Below are positions 1-11,447 of a DNA stretch of 64,000 nt, in pieces. How positions within the stretch are numbered: the stretch's first letter is position 1; each line of letters opens with the position of its first letter. Position numbers and translations under genes: made by a program. Source of the stretch: Sophora flavescens (Eukaryota; Streptophyta; Magnoliopsida; Fabales; Fabaceae); NCBI GenBank assembly GCA_030762895.1, contig CM061062.1, positions 141,095,104 to 141,159,103 on the forward strand. The letters run 5' to 3'. The notes beneath the pieces were generated by a model. It saw nothing but the letters and a program-made list of their open reading frames with translations. It was not told the origin of the DNA and searched no databases.

Positions 1-99
1 AACAGTATTTCGCCCAAAATAATTTTCTAAGTCTCATATAAAAATATATTTTTATATATTAATTACCGACACTAGAAAGCAGTGAAAATCGGGGTGTTA
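1..99 (-). mobile_element. LTR tip of a further Tekay-like element
   Basis: The block ends in GGGGTGTTACA at 99, the reverse complement of the TGTAACACCCC start typical of Tekay-type LTRs. The AT-rich sequence before it does not match the adjoining LTR of element A, whose sequence begins abruptly at 100. This looks like the 5' end of the minus-strand LTR of another element that inserted into, or recombined with, the LTR of A. The rest lies outside the window, so no target duplication can be checked. Confidence 0.55.
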
Positions 100-3000
100 C
101 AGATCCTCCTCAGGGTCCTCCTCAGGGTTCTCCTCGATAGGTGCTGCCTGCTCGACGTCCAGAGGGGGTAGCTCGTGTAGTAGTCCGTTAACTTGCAGTG
201 CGTGAAGGTAGTACCAAGTCGGAGGCAGAGTAACTCTCCTAGGTAAACAACAAGTATTACTCAGTGGGTCTCATACCCGAATCAATTAGTTTTATAAAGA
301 TAATGCATGACACTTCAATCATCAGGCTCTAAACTTAATCTCATGAGATATCATCACCGTTTTATCATTAAGAAATAAAGAGTTGATCAGGCTCGTATGC
401 CACATTGGCAAGTTGTCTCCGTCACCTCATGTACCCGGATCAACATCATCACAATCCCTTATCAACGGCCATCCGGATGTATACATCATCGAAAATCACA
501 TCTTAAGCGGGTATTCGGTAACTCAAGCACGTTTGCTAAGGGGAAATGCATATGAATAAAAGACTTTTCATTATCAAGAATTTTCTTTGTGTTCACTCTT
601 TTCTGTTGTCAAAGCCCAAAGCTAACGACTATTCACAATTTTCATCACTTGAAAATCAATAACACAGGACCCGCAGTCCAAGTGCTCACTCACAACACCT
701 TAGACCGATGCCGCAGTCCATGGTTGTGGTCATAGAAACAATTATAATTTTATCCATGTTTTATTTCAATGTGATAAGGACTCCTATACCATAATAACGA
801 AATTAGGACACACAATCCTCAATTCCAAGATTAGGACTCCTAGCCCATAATATAACGATTAGGACCCTTGTCCATAATTCTTGACACGGATCCCAGATCG
901 CGTGCATATAACTGAATGCTAGAGGCGACGTCTCGCGAACTAGATTCTCTTTCACATGTGCTTACTTTTCGCTCCGTGAAAATCAAAATAAAAAACAAAA
1001 CCTCGGTCACTTATCCAAGTAACCAAAACGTTTCTAATTCATTTAGGAGAAAATCTTTTCCTTTACAAACTCTTTTATAAAACAATTAGGAAATTCGTTT
1101 GGCTTTGAAATCCTTGATGGAATAAAGTCAATTATTTTTCAAAGGGGTTTTTCCTTCATAAAACACATAGTTCGAAAAAGGTTTTCTCTTGTACAAACTT
1201 TGGATCATAAAAATGTAGTTTCTATTGACTTAAAAACGCTTCAACGTTTCTTTTCAAAACAAGAATCTTATTCTCTTGAAGTAAGCGTTTTAAACAAGGA
1301 ACTTTTATAAATGAAACCAATACTTTCAAAGTTCTATTCAAGGCTTATTAAGGCTTTTAATCCTTATAATCATTGAGCACAGACTCAAGTCCGACTTCTC
1401 AAACTTCAATCAACAGTAATATATTCTCAACAATAATATCACAGTTAACGACAGTTCATCACATATATACAACTCACAATACTTTAAGGCAAGTAATAAT
1501 CAACTTCAAGTAATAATCACAATAGTTCAAGTAAACTAGTCATTCAAGTATTTGCTCCATATCATAATAATATTCAAATCACTCAAGCAAACACATACAC
1601 ATATGCATATAGTCATTGAAAATCCCTAGGCAATCCCCTCTTACCTTTCGTGAAGGTAAGGAGATTAGATGCTTGAAGAGATATACCACGAACATCCTTG
1701 TTTTCTCCGCGATGGAAGTCTAAGGTTATGAACACAAAATCATAAGTTAAAATCACCAAGAATACTAACCCACAAGGTATTAGGTTCTGCCAAGACAATA
1801 AATTAGGGTTAGAGATCCCCAAAAATTATACAACTTATGGATTTATGATCCTTAAGTGTTAGGAGTTCATAAACAATGATCATTTAACAAAGTTGAATTA
1901 AAATCCCACTAAATTATAAACTTAGGGTATTCGGCCAAGGCTAGTAAAATAGGCTAGCATTCACTAAACTTTTCAATCTCGTAGGTTTAGCATCCATATG
2001 TATTAAGGAGCTCAAAACCATGATCATCTTGGAAAAATAAGAACAAAGTATCCTAGGTCCATAACCTTCTAGGTTCGGCCTTCATAGGATTTATATGCTA
2101 GAAATCTTTAAACTTTCCAATCTCTTAGACTTAGCATCCAAATATCTTATGGAGTTCAAGTCCATGATCATTTTGGAAAACAATGGAAACTTAAACATTC
2201 CAATCTCTTAGACTTTGCATCCAAATATCTTATGGAGTTTAAGTCCATGATCATTTTGGAAAACAATGGAAACTTAAACATTCCAATCTCTTAGACTTAG
2301 CATCCAAATATCTTATGGAGCTCAAGTCCATGACCATTTTGGAAAAAAATAAAAAAAACTCAAATATCCTAGCACCTAAACACTAAGTTTCGGCCATTAT
2401 AGGATGATAAGGAAAATATTCGTTGTTTAATAACAACTCTTAGGTTTAGAATAACAAGGTATTAAGAGTTCTAAATCCATGATTATACTTGGAAATTCGA
2501 AACATAGTATCCTAGGCCTACTTATTCATATTTTTGGCCATCAGAGGAACAAGCTATCAAACCTTCCAAGATTTATAGATTTAAGATCAAGGGATAGCTA
2601 GAAACTCAAACACATGATCATATTCCCAAAGTTGAAACAAAACCCACCTAGACCATATTGCATGGTTTTGGCCTCCTTAGAAAGAAAGGGTTAGGGAGCT
2701 TTGTTTTACAACCTTTTAGTATGTGAAAATACAAGTAAATACAAGACTATAGGAAGTGGTTTCAACTCAAAAGGAGTTTTCTACCATTTTAAATAGATTT
2801 TATAAGTTTAAAGCTTAATAAGAACACATAACACAAATAATGAAATAAAATGATAAACTTTTAAAGAAATTTATATGAGAGCATTACCGTTAACAAGAGG
2901 AAGAACTTTAATGAAGAACACAAGTGCAAAAGACAAATAAAAATGCAAGCTTTAAGTAGTTGAAAAGGAAGAAGATGATGAAGTAATATAAGAGTAATGA

Positions 3001-3558
3001 AGTGATGAAGAAGAAAAGTGGTGAAGTGTAAATGAAATGGGTATATATAGGGGGAGGGGGAGGGGGAGGGGCTCACGGCGATGAGGAAGAAGAGAGGAGA
3101 ATGGAGTGGCTTGTTGAGTAAGTTTGGGAGTTAAGGCTTGATGGGATGGAAGGAGGAGAGAGAAATAACTTTTGGATTAAAATAGTATTATAATTTGAAA
3201 AGTGTAATGATTATATGTTTGGAGTGTGTCATAAACTCTTTCATCATGTCACTTCACTCCTTTTTTGTTCCCTAATCTGCTCAATTGCGTACCCGGTTGC
3301 ACTTCCGATCGTAGTTTTCCAACATTTTCACCCGAATAAAATATTATATTTTGTTTTCGAACGAAAATTTTCAAAATCGCCAAACCCCCACAAAACATCA
3401 CAAAAACATCAACCGTTTCGTTCACGGGTAAAAATTAGGTTTTCTACACAGTAAACTTGTACCGGCAGTAAAATCATCCTATGAGTTTAATCTAACAATA
3501 AATACATTTAAATATGTATTTACTGCTACAGAAAGCATAAGAAAAACAGGGAGTTACA
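100..3558 (-). repeat. 3' LTR of element A (truncated)
   Basis: Its TG end is at 3558 (reverse strand TGTAACTCCC), next to the polypurine tract. Sequence from 240 leftwards to rightwards up to about 1524 matches 9148-10420 of the right LTR nearly base for base. At 240 about 290 bp present in the right LTR (8861-9148) is deleted, removing the N-terminal half of the LTR-borne ORF and its splice acceptor. The left end stops at 100 inside the acidic tail of that ORF. Short repeats of the type TTAGGACTCCTAGCCCATAA occur at about 770-890. Confidence 0.8.
3041..3050 (-). promoter_or_regulatory. TATA box of element A LTR
   Basis: Reverse strand CTATATATAC. The sister LTR in A2 has TATATATA at 13810-13817 at the same relative place. 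Downstream on the minus strand lies a G|GTAATG candidate splice donor (GT at 2887-2886), also conserved in A2. A pure G-run array abuts the box on its upstream side. Confidence 0.6.
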
Positions 3559-3561
3559 ATA

Positions 3562-3570
3562 CTACCCCTC
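3562..3570 (-). other. Polypurine tract of element A
   Basis: Reverse strand GAGGGGTAG, four bases from the LTR start. It follows the conserved end of pol (ACGAAATTCTTTTTAGAG). The same tract precedes the 3' LTR of A2 (13201-13209). It is the expected plus-strand DNA primer. Confidence 0.75.
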
Positions 3571-3620
3571 TAAAAAGAATTTCGTCCTCGAAATTACGCA
3601 CCTTGAAATAACTCAGGATA

Positions 3621-4860
3621 TTACAATTTCCTCTTGTACTCAGCCTCCCATGTAGCTTCTCCGGTTGTCTCGTTCCAGATGACTTTGACTAAAGGAATTT
3701 GTTTACCTCTGAGTTGCTTCATCATCTTATCCGCGATTTGTACCGGCGAAGTCTCAAAAGACAGGTTCTCTTTTAATTGTACTTTATCAGGTTTAATAAC
3801 ATGTGATGGATCAGGAATATACTTTCTCAACTGAGAGACATGGAAAACATCATGGATGTTGGAAAGAAAAGGAGGTAAAGATATTTTGTAAGCTACTGGA
3901 CCTACGCGACAAAGAATTTGGTAGGGTCCAATGAATTTGGGAGTAAGCTTTCTGGATTTTATCACTCTGCCAATCCCAATCGTTGGCGTGACTCTCAAGA
4001 ACACATGCTCGCCTTCCTCAAACTCAAGAGGTCATCGTCTCTTGTCAGCGTAACTTTTCTGTCAACTTTGGGCCGTTCGCATTTTCTCCTAGATCATCTT
4101 GACCTTCTCGGTCGTTTGTTGCATGATCTCTGGTCCTAACAGCAGACTCTCACCATCCTGGTACCAACACAAAGGTGTTCGGCATCGTCGACCATACAAA
4201 GCCTCATAAGGTGCCATCCCTATACTTGAATGAAAACTGTTGTTGTAGGTGAATTCTATCAACGGTAGGAACTCGTCCCCGCTCCCAGTGTCTTCCATCA
4301 CGCACACTCTTAGTAAATCTTCGAGTGATTGGATTGTCCTCTCTGACTGTCTATCAGTTTGTGGATGATTCGCAGAACTCAATTTGAGTTTTGTTCCCAA
4401 AGAGTTTTGTAGTCCTTTCCAAATTTCTGACGTAAACCTCGGATCACGATCCGAAATGATACTCGAGAGTATACCGTGCAACCTGACAATCTCCTCGATG
4501 TACAACTGAGTCAACCTTTTCATCGGGTACTTCATGTTGATAGGTAAAAAGTGAGCTGACTTGGTTAGTTGATCCACAATTACCCATATAGCCTCATGTC
4601 TTTTCCGAGTCCTTGGTAAGCTGGTCACATAGTCCATCGAAATACCATCCCACTTCCATTCTGGGATGTCCAATGATATTAACATTCCTGCTGGCCTCTG
4701 GTGCTCAATCTTAGCCTTCTGACATATCAGACAAGAAGCGACGTATTCCATTACATCCCTTTTCATTCCATACCACCAGTATAACTTCTTGAGATCTTGA
4801 TACATCTTCATGGCTCTTGGGTGTAAACTCAGCTTACTCCTGTGTGCCTCCTATAAAATC
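3621..4860 (-). pseudogene. Integrase and chromodomain of element A
   Basis: Integrase joins element cDNA to the host chromosome. On the minus strand, 4811-4089 shows the end of the zinc region (CLICQ), the first catalytic Asp in WDGISMDYV, the second in ISDRDPRFTS and the Glu in HPQTDRQSERT. After a frame break, 4004-3621 continues with the integrase C-terminus (KFIGPYQIL, HDVFHVSQLRKY) and a degenerate chromodomain ending in ATWEAEYKRKL. This tail is typical of Tekay-type chromoviruses, where it is thought to steer integration to heterochromatin. Element B carries a close relative. Upstream stops disconnect it from RT, so it is not functional. Confidence 0.85.
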
Positions 4861-5209
4861 AACTTCCTAAGCTTGGCGTCATCTGGTATACAAATTCTTT
4901 CACCGAATCTCAAAATTCCATCCGTTCCTTCTCTGAATTCTGACAGTGCTCCTTGTCGTACTAAGTCTCTTTCTTCCTGCAGATACTGATCACTCACTTG
5001 TTTTTTTTATTTGTTCCATCAATCCGTTCGATACGGTGATCATATTCAGACATAGCCTTCCCGGAAATGTCTCAACTGATAATCTTAGATCCCGGAATTG
5101 TTCCAACAATCCCTACTCTTTAACCATCATTACTGACGCGTGTATTGACTTCCTGCTCAGTGCATCCGCCACTACATTCGCCTTCACAGGGTGGTACTGT
5201 AGTTGAGTG

Positions 5210-6320
5210 TCGTAGTCCTTCAAAAACTCCATCCAACGTCTCTAACGCATGTTCAACTCCTTCTGATCGAAGAGGTACTTCAAACTCTTGTGGTCACTAA
5301 AAACATTAAAAGTAGCTCCATACAAATAATGCCTCTAGATTTTCAAGGCAAAGACTACCGCTGCTAACTCCAAGTCATGTGTCAGGTAATTCCTTTCGTG
5401 AATCTTCAACTACCTTGAAGCATATGCTACGACCTTTCGGTTCTGCATCAGCACACAACCCAACCCCTGATGTGAAGCGTCACAATAAACCTCAAAAGGT
5501 TCCTTAGGATCAGGTAGGATCAACACGGGTGAGGTTGTTAACCTTCTCTTCAGCTCTTGGAAACTTCCTTCACAACTCTCTGTCCAAACAAACGCTTGGT
5601 CTTTCCGAGTTAACTGGGTAAGGGGTCCCACTATCTTGGAAAATCCCTCAATGAATCTCCTATAGTAGCCTGCTAAACACACAAAGCTACGGATTTCAGT
5701 TGCTGTTGTTGGCCTTTTCCATTCTAAAATAGCCTCGACCTTTGACGGATCCACTGCGATTCCTTCGCATGATATCACATGACCTAAGAATTGCACTTGG
5801 TCCAACCAGAATTCACACTTCTCTATCTTCGCATAGAGCTGCTTCTCTTTCAAGGTCTGAAGAACAATGCTGAGATGCTAAGCATGCTTTTCCTTGTTTG
5901 GAGAATAGATAAGAATATCATCAATGAAGATGACAACAAACTGATCTAAGTAAGGACGAAAAATCCTATTCATGTAATCCATGAATATGGCATTAGCATT
6001 CGTCACTCAAAACGGCATCACCAGGTACTCATAATGCCTATAGCGTGTTCGAAACACTATCTTTGGGACGTCCTCTGCTTTCACACGAATCTGATGATAG
6101 CCTGATCGTAAATCTATTTTCGAGAATACGACCGTGCCACGCAACTGATCCATGAGATCATCTATCCTTGGGAGCGGATATCTGTTCTTGATCTTAACCT
6201 TGTTCAACTGTCGAAAATCCAGAGTCGAGAAGTCCCATCCTTCTTATTCACTAACAGAATTGGAGCTCCCCACGGTGATACACTGGGTCGAATGAATTCC
6301 ATTCTCATCAACTCTTCAAG
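5210..6320 (-). pseudogene. Reverse transcriptase and RNase H of element A
   Basis: Minus strand 6207-6007 reads YPLPRIDDLMDQLRG and KIDLRSGYHQIRV, the RT fingers/palm. Near 5940 the catalytic motif FIDDIL is intact. 5853-5410 covers the RT thumb (LGHVIS, SFVCLAGYYRRFIEGF) and the start of RNase H (YCDASHQGLGCVL). Stops and frame changes at about 6210-6250 and around 5880 and 5250 break the polypeptide. The role is copying element RNA to DNA. Very similar sequence lies in element B. Confidence 0.85.
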
Positions 6321-6930
6321 TTATTCCTTCAGGGTTTCTAACTCCGATGGTGACATGCGATACGGTGCCATGGATATCGGTCCAGTGCCTGGAACCAGAT
6401 CAATCGCAAACTCGATATCTCGAACAGGCGGTAGACCAGGTACATCCTCAGGAAAAACTTCCGGAAACTCATTGACGACAGGTACGGACTCTAAGTCTAA
6501 CTCACTCTTAACAGCTGAGGAAAACATCAGCATGTAACCTTGAGCTCCCTCTTTCAAAGAAGCTCTTACCTGACTAGCAGATAATAATCCAGAAATCTCA
6601 TCCCTAAAGACTAAGGTTCTTTGAGCACAGTCTATCAGGATATGGTTGGAAGATAACCAATCCATGCCTAAAATTACATCTAGTTGTACAAGAAAGTGCC
6701 TATCCTGAACAATGATAGGACAATTTAAGTAAACATAATTAACAGTTACTGGCTTAGCACTTGGGGTAGAAATAATCAAGTTATATGGTAAGGAAGAAAT
6801 AGGAATGTATAGAAGTTTCACACGATCCATCGAGATAAAAGAATAAGTTGCACCTGAATCGAAAAGTACAGTTAAAAGATTACTGGCTAAATCGCACTTA
6901 CCCTACACCAGATCGGCGGAATTCGATGCT
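6321..6930 (-). pseudogene. Aspartic protease of element A
   Basis: Reading leftwards, the active-site motif LFDSGAT is at about 6880-6845, followed by the second conserved block LDVILGMDWL near 6680-6650 and the linker into RT (VFPEDVPGLPPVRDIEF). This is a retropepsin that would cut the Gag-Pol polyprotein. The frame runs open from 6830 to 6321 and ends at a stop in the RT entry (after SELETLKE). Its catalytic residues are conserved, but its neighbours are broken. Confidence 0.8.
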
Positions 6931-7067
6931 TCAGCTCCACTCATCGTATACACTCGCCCTTTAGCAGTCAGCTTGCTCGCTTTGGAATGATTGACACCTG
7001 GGTCTCTTTTTGGTGCTCTACAGTCCCTGGCCAGGTGCCCCACAAGATCGCAGTTGAAGCACTTCAT

Positions 7068-7931
7068 CTATTTCCTTGGGCACGTATCAGCTAGATGACT
7101 GGGATTTCCGCACCGGTAACACTTCCTCTCTTGGCCTTGATTATTGTTTCTCCGGCCTCCACTTCCCATTCCCGAAGTACCGGAACGATGGTGTTGCTGT
7201 TGCTTCTGATTGTTGCTGGGTGATTGGTAACATGGCTTCCTCTGGTTCTGCTTCCACTTTTGGTTCTGTCCCTGATATTGACTCTTGGGACGAACGGGTC
7301 CTCCAACATTCCCTTTGCTATCTCGCCCCGTGCGCATCAGCTCTACCATTCGGCATTTCTCTACCAGTGCTTGGAAATTCTTGATTTCCAAGGGCATCAC
7401 AGATTCCTTGATCTCGAAGAGCAGACCGGCTTCAAACTTTTTACACTTCCACTCCTCATCAGGGTTGTTATGGAAAAAGCAGAAATATTTGGAAAGGGAC
7501 TCAAACCTTGCCTCATATTCCCCCACCGTCATGTCCCGCTGACACCGCCGCAGGAATTCCTGCTCCTTCTCTGTCCGAGCACTCTGGGGAAAATATTTGT
7601 CCAGAAATTTGTTGTGAAATACTCCCCAGGCGATCTCCTGATGCTCAGCTTCTAGCAGTTATCTGGTGCCCTTCCACCAGTATTCAACATCTCCAATCAG
7701 TTGGAACGTTGCATAAGGTACCTTTGCTTCCTCTGGGGTGTGCACCAGCTCAAAGATCTTCCCTTCTGTAGCCCGTTCATCTCTTTGTTGCTCCTGTTGA
7801 TTATGGGCAGCCGTGTTGGCAGTCTGGAGAGCTATGGCAGCAGCAACGTCAGTCAAAGCTTGGGCAGTAAAGTCCATCCCGCCATTGCCTCTGCCACGAC
7901 CACCACACCCTCGCACCCCTCCTGGTTCCAT
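7068..7931 (-). pseudogene. Gag of element A
   Basis: ATG at 7931 (MEPGG followed by a Gly/Arg-rich stretch) begins a single frame to 7068. It shows the retrotransposon Gag core (YWWKGTR, YFPQSARTEKEQEFL, EFKKFEAGL-like segment) and a zinc knuckle, C-x2-C-x4-H-x4-C, in CYRCGNPSHLADTC. A second knuckle (CFNCDLVGHLARDC) lies just beyond the stop at 7068. An in-frame TAA at about 7659 replaces a CAA that is intact in A2. A stretch present in A2 (NAFRYQNPSQF) is missing here, an in-frame deletion after ATEGK. Gag forms the particle that packages element RNA. Confidence 0.8.
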
Positions 7932-8098
7932 ATTGACTTGTAAGACACAATCAGTGTGATGGTAACCAGAAAATGAAAGGTAAACCCGTCAGATAACACA
8001 CATTACTTCTTAGAAGTAATTCAAACAAGACTCGATCAGAGAATACACAACGTCGACACAACAGACCTAAACCCAAATATTCCTGAAAGACTCGACCA

Positions 8099-8110
8099 GC
8101 TCTGATACCA
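8099..8110 (-). other. Primer binding site of element A (tRNA-iMet)
   Basis: Reverse strand TGGTATCAGAGC, four bases from the LTR end. This is the standard complement of the 3' end of plant initiator Met tRNA and primes minus-strand DNA. Identical in element B (51457-51468). Confidence 0.85.
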
Positions 8111-8299
8111 CTAATGCAACACCCTAAACCCGGCATCACATGGTTACCCAATTGCGAAAATAAAACTGATTACAATGCTGGTTACTTTTGGAAAATATCA
8201 TTTTCTCGATGGATAAGTACACTAAAAACGGTAGTTATTTTTTTTGTTTGAAAGGATAATTGAAATAAAAGTAATGAACACTCAGAACATGAATTGAAG

Positions 8300-8303
<4 letters not shown>

Positions 8304-8367
<64 letters not shown>
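8304..8367. repeat. (AT)n microsatellite
   Basis: About 32 uninterrupted AT units inside the LTR of element A. Shorter AT tracts occur at the corresponding place in both LTRs of element B (about 34913-34966 and 51631-51652). Confidence 0.95.
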
Positions 8368-8368
<1 letters not shown>

Positions 8369-8565
8369 CATGTCCTTGAGACCCAAGTTCTAGTACATAA
8401 GCTAGGGCCTTATCAACGGCCATTGTAACAGAGTTAGAAATCTAGAAGATACAACTGAAAAGAGAGTAAGCAAAAACACGGCGGAAGAGGGTCCGGAACC
8501 ACATCACAAAAGTGACTCTAGAAAGTTAGAAGACGGAAGACTATTCACAAAACGTTCCAAACTGG

Positions 8566-9043
8566 TCACTGACACTGGCTATAAGCAAGGTCTCCACAAA
8601 AACTCCCATGAGACGAGACATCAGGTAATGGGTCTATGATGTCGCCTCCCTCATCCACGAAATCATCGTCGTCGTCATGATCCAGAACGTAATACTCAGG
8701 CTCATCCTTATCCATGATCTCATAGAAGTCCTCCTCGGGATCCTCCTCAGGGTTCTCCTCGTGCTGCCTGCTCGACATCTAGAGGTGGTAGCATGTGTAG
8801 TAGTCCTTTAACTTGCAGTGCGTGAAGGAAGTACCAAGTCGGAGGCAGAGCAACTCTCCCCGTCTCCACGGTTTGGCTCCTACAAATCGGGTCTCCGTCA
8901 ACATTCAAATCAGTGGTGGTGATTGATCCGTGGTACGTAGCAGACGTCGCCCCCGGATGAATCTGCCATGCCCCGGCGTTCCCCGCATCGTCGAAGACCT
9001 CAGTCTTCGACATCATCGGCACAAGAGGGATGTTGGGATCCAT
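8566..9043 (-). pseudogene. LTR-borne acidic protein ORF, copy in element A
   Basis: I do not recognise a named family. ATG at 9043 (MDPNIPLVP) is immediately preceded on the minus strand by GAGCTCAG, a splice-acceptor-like AG. Visible blocks are FDDAGNAGAWQIHPGA, SATYHG, VALPPTWYFLHAL, then an acidic tail (EENPEEDPEED, DHDDDDD) and a C-terminal DPLPDVSS...CGD...SQCQ. The start and tail frames differ: beside the left LTR, this copy lacks about five bases near 8760, shifting the frame. Total about 155 codons. Element B LTRs encode a clear homologue (MNPDIPLV, GGAWEINLGA, SATYHGPS, VSLPPVSLYLQYL). It lies in the LTR on the same strand as gag-pol, about 450 bp before the primer site. Confidence 0.7.
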
Positions 9044-10420
9044 CTGAGCTCATATACATACGACGATACCAAGAAAGGGGAGAGAATAACAACCATATAC
9101 ATGATACATACAACACATTGGCATATTTACATTTAAAACATTATTCATAGGTAAACAACAAGTATTATTTCAGTGGGCCTCAAACCCTGAATCAATCAGT
9201 TTTATAAAGATAATGCATGACACTTCAATCATTAGGCTCTAAACTTAATCTCATGAGATATCATCACCATTTTATCATTAAGAAATAAAGAGTTGATCAG
9301 GCTCGTATGCCGCATTGGCAAGTTGTCTCCATTACCTCATGTACCCGGATCAACATCATCACGAATCCCTTATCAACGGCCATCCGAAAGTATACATCAT
9401 CGAACACCACATCTTAAGCGGGTATTCAGTAACTCATGCACGTCTCCTAAGGGGAAATGCATATGAATAAAAGACTTTTCATTATCAAGACTTTTCTTTG
9501 TGTTCACTATTTTCCGTTGTCGAAGCCCAAAGCTAACGACTATTCACAATTTTCATCACTTGAAAATCAATAACACAGGACATGCAGTCCGAGTGCTCAA
9601 TCACAACACCTTAGACCGATGCCGCAGTCCAAGGTTGTGGTCGTTGATACAATTATAATTTTATCCATGTTTTATTTCAACATGATAAGGACTCCTAGTC
9701 CATAATAACAAAATTAGGACACACAGTCCTCAATTCCAAGATTAGGACTCCTAGCCCATAATATCACGATTAGGACCCTTGGTCCATAATTCTTGACACG
9801 GATTCCAGATCGCGTGCATATAACTGAATGCTAGAGGTGACGTCTCGCGAACTAGATTCTCTTTCACATGTGCTTACTTTTAGCTCTGTGAAAATCAAAA
9901 TCCAAAACAAAACCTCGGTCACTTATCCAAGTAACCGGAATGTTTCTAAATCCTTTAGGAGAAAATCTTTTCCTTTACAAACTCTTTTATAAAACAATTA
10001 GGAAATTCGTTTGCTTTTGAAATCCTTGATGGAATAAAGTCAAATATTTTCAAAGGGGTTTTTCCTTCATAAAACACATAGTTCGGAAAAGGTTTTCTCT
10101 CGTACAAACTTTGAATCATAAAAAGGTACTTTCTATTGACTTAAAAACACTTCAACGTTTCTTTTCAAAACAAGAATCTTATTCTCCTGGAGTAAGCTTT
10201 TTAAACAAGGAACTTTTATAAATGAAACCAATACTTTCAAAGTTCTATTAAAGGCTTATTAAGTCTTTTAATCCTTATAATCATTGAGCATAGACTCAAG
10301 TCCGGCTTCTCAAACTTCAATCAACAGTAATATATTCTCAACAATAATATCAGTTAACGACAGTTCATCACATATATACAACTCACAATACTTTAAGGCA
10401 AGCAATAATCAACTTCAAGT

Positions 10421-11265
10421 AACAATGTCGAAGACTGTGGTCTTCGACGACGCAGGGAATGCCGGGGCATGGCTGATACATCCAGGGGCGACATCTGCCA
10501 CACACCACGGAGCAATCACCACAATCGATTTAAATACTGATGGAGACCCAATCCGTAGGAGCCATACCATGGAGACTAGGAGGGTAGCTCTGCCTCCGAC
10601 TTGGTATTACCTTCACATGCTGCGATCTAACGGACTGCTACATGAGCCACCACTTCTAGATGTAGAGCCGACTGCACCGGCCGAGGAGGACCCTGAGGGA
10701 GACTTCTATGCGGTCATGGAGGAGGATCAGCTGGAGTATCACGTTATGGATCATGACGACAATGAAAATTCCTTATATGAGGCGACGACGTCATAGATCC
10801 ATTACCTGATGTTTCGTCTCGTGGGAGCATTTGTGGAGACCCTGCTTGTAGCCAGTGTCAGTAACCAGTTCCGAGCATTTTGTGGATTGTCTTCCGTCAT
10901 CTGACTTTTTAGAGTTACCTTTTTGGATGTGGTTCCGGACCCTCTTTCCCTATGTCTTTACTTACTCTTCTTTAAGTTGTATCTTCTAGATGTCTAATTC
11001 TGTTGCAATGGCCGTTGATAAGGCCCTAACTTATGTACTGGAACTTGGCTCTCAGTAGGACATGTTATGAATATATGTTGTCTTTAATTCATGTTCTGAG
11101 TGTTCATCACCTTTATCTTGTTCATCCTTCTTTCAAAAAAAAAACTACCGTTTTTAGTGTACTCATCCATCGAGAAAATGATACTTTCCGAAAGTAACCA
11201 GCCTTGTAAATCAGAAATATTTCCGCAATTGGGTAACCATGTGATGCCGGGTTTAGGGTGTCACA
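10421..11265 (+). repeat. 5' LTR of A2 (3' part only)
   Basis: Begins abruptly at the ORF's internal ATGTCGAAG and ends GGGTGTCACA at 11265, next to the primer site. It is the reverse complement of 8115-9010 in element A with moderate divergence. It contains the LTR-borne ORF. The AT microsatellite of A is absent. Confidence 0.8.
10425..10864 (+). pseudogene. LTR-borne acidic protein ORF, copy in A2
   Basis: Homologue of 8566-9043: MSKTVVFDDAGNAGAW, HPGATSATHHG, RVALPPTWYYLHML, an acidic segment (DHDDNEN) and, after a frame slip near 10770, DPLPDVSSRGSICGD...SQCQ ending at 10864. The first ten or so codons are lost at the rearrangement junction at 10420/10421. Substitutions relative to A are scattered while the blocks are kept, suggesting past selection on the protein. 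Function unknown. Confidence 0.65.
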
Positions 11266-11269
11266 TTAG

Positions 11270-11281
11270 TGGTATCATAGC
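11270..11281 (+). other. Primer binding site of A2
   Basis: TGGTATCATAGC, one mismatch from the TGGTATCAGAGC site of elements A and B, four bases after the LTR end. Confidence 0.75.
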
Positions 11282-11447
11282 GAGTCGAGTCTTTCGGGAA
11301 TGTTTGTGTTTAGGTCTGTTGTGTCGATGTTGTGTATTCTCTGATCGAGTCTTGTTTGAATTACTTTTAAGAAGTAATGAGTGTTATCCGACGAGTTACC
11401 TTTTATTTTCTGGTTACCATCTCACTGATTGTGTCTTAAAGGTTAGT

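Larger units (their letters stand above)
100..10420 (-). mobile_element. Element A: Ty3/gypsy chromovirus, Tekay-type, degenerate
   Basis: Minus-strand element. From right to left it has a truncated 5' LTR (8115-10420), a Met-initiator tRNA primer site, gag, protease, RT/RNase H, integrase, chromodomain, polypurine tract and a 3' LTR (100-3558). The order and the C-terminal chromodomain place it among chromoviruses. Long LTRs and the primer sequence fit the Tekay/Del clade. Pol reads in at least two frames and gag has an internal stop, so it is dead. Both LTRs are broken: the left one is cut at 100 and lacks about 290 bp at 240, and the right one is cut at 10420 before its promoter region. 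No target duplication can be assigned. Confidence 0.85.
8115..10420 (-). repeat. 5' LTR of element A (truncated)
   Basis: It starts TGCAACACCCTAAACC on the plus strand (the CA-3' end in element orientation). It holds an AT microsatellite, the LTR-borne ORF (8566-9043) and the same 1.3-kb body as 240-1524. It stops at 10420 within CAACTTCAAGTAA, where the left LTR continues for another 2 kb to its TATA box. The promoter half is therefore missing, and an inverted copy of the LTR 3' part begins at once. Confidence 0.8.

Noticed and set aside
7076..7943. Long plus-strand frames opposite gag of element A
   Set aside because: Low stop density comes from the Gly/Arg/Gln-rich gag on the other strand; no domain in these frames.
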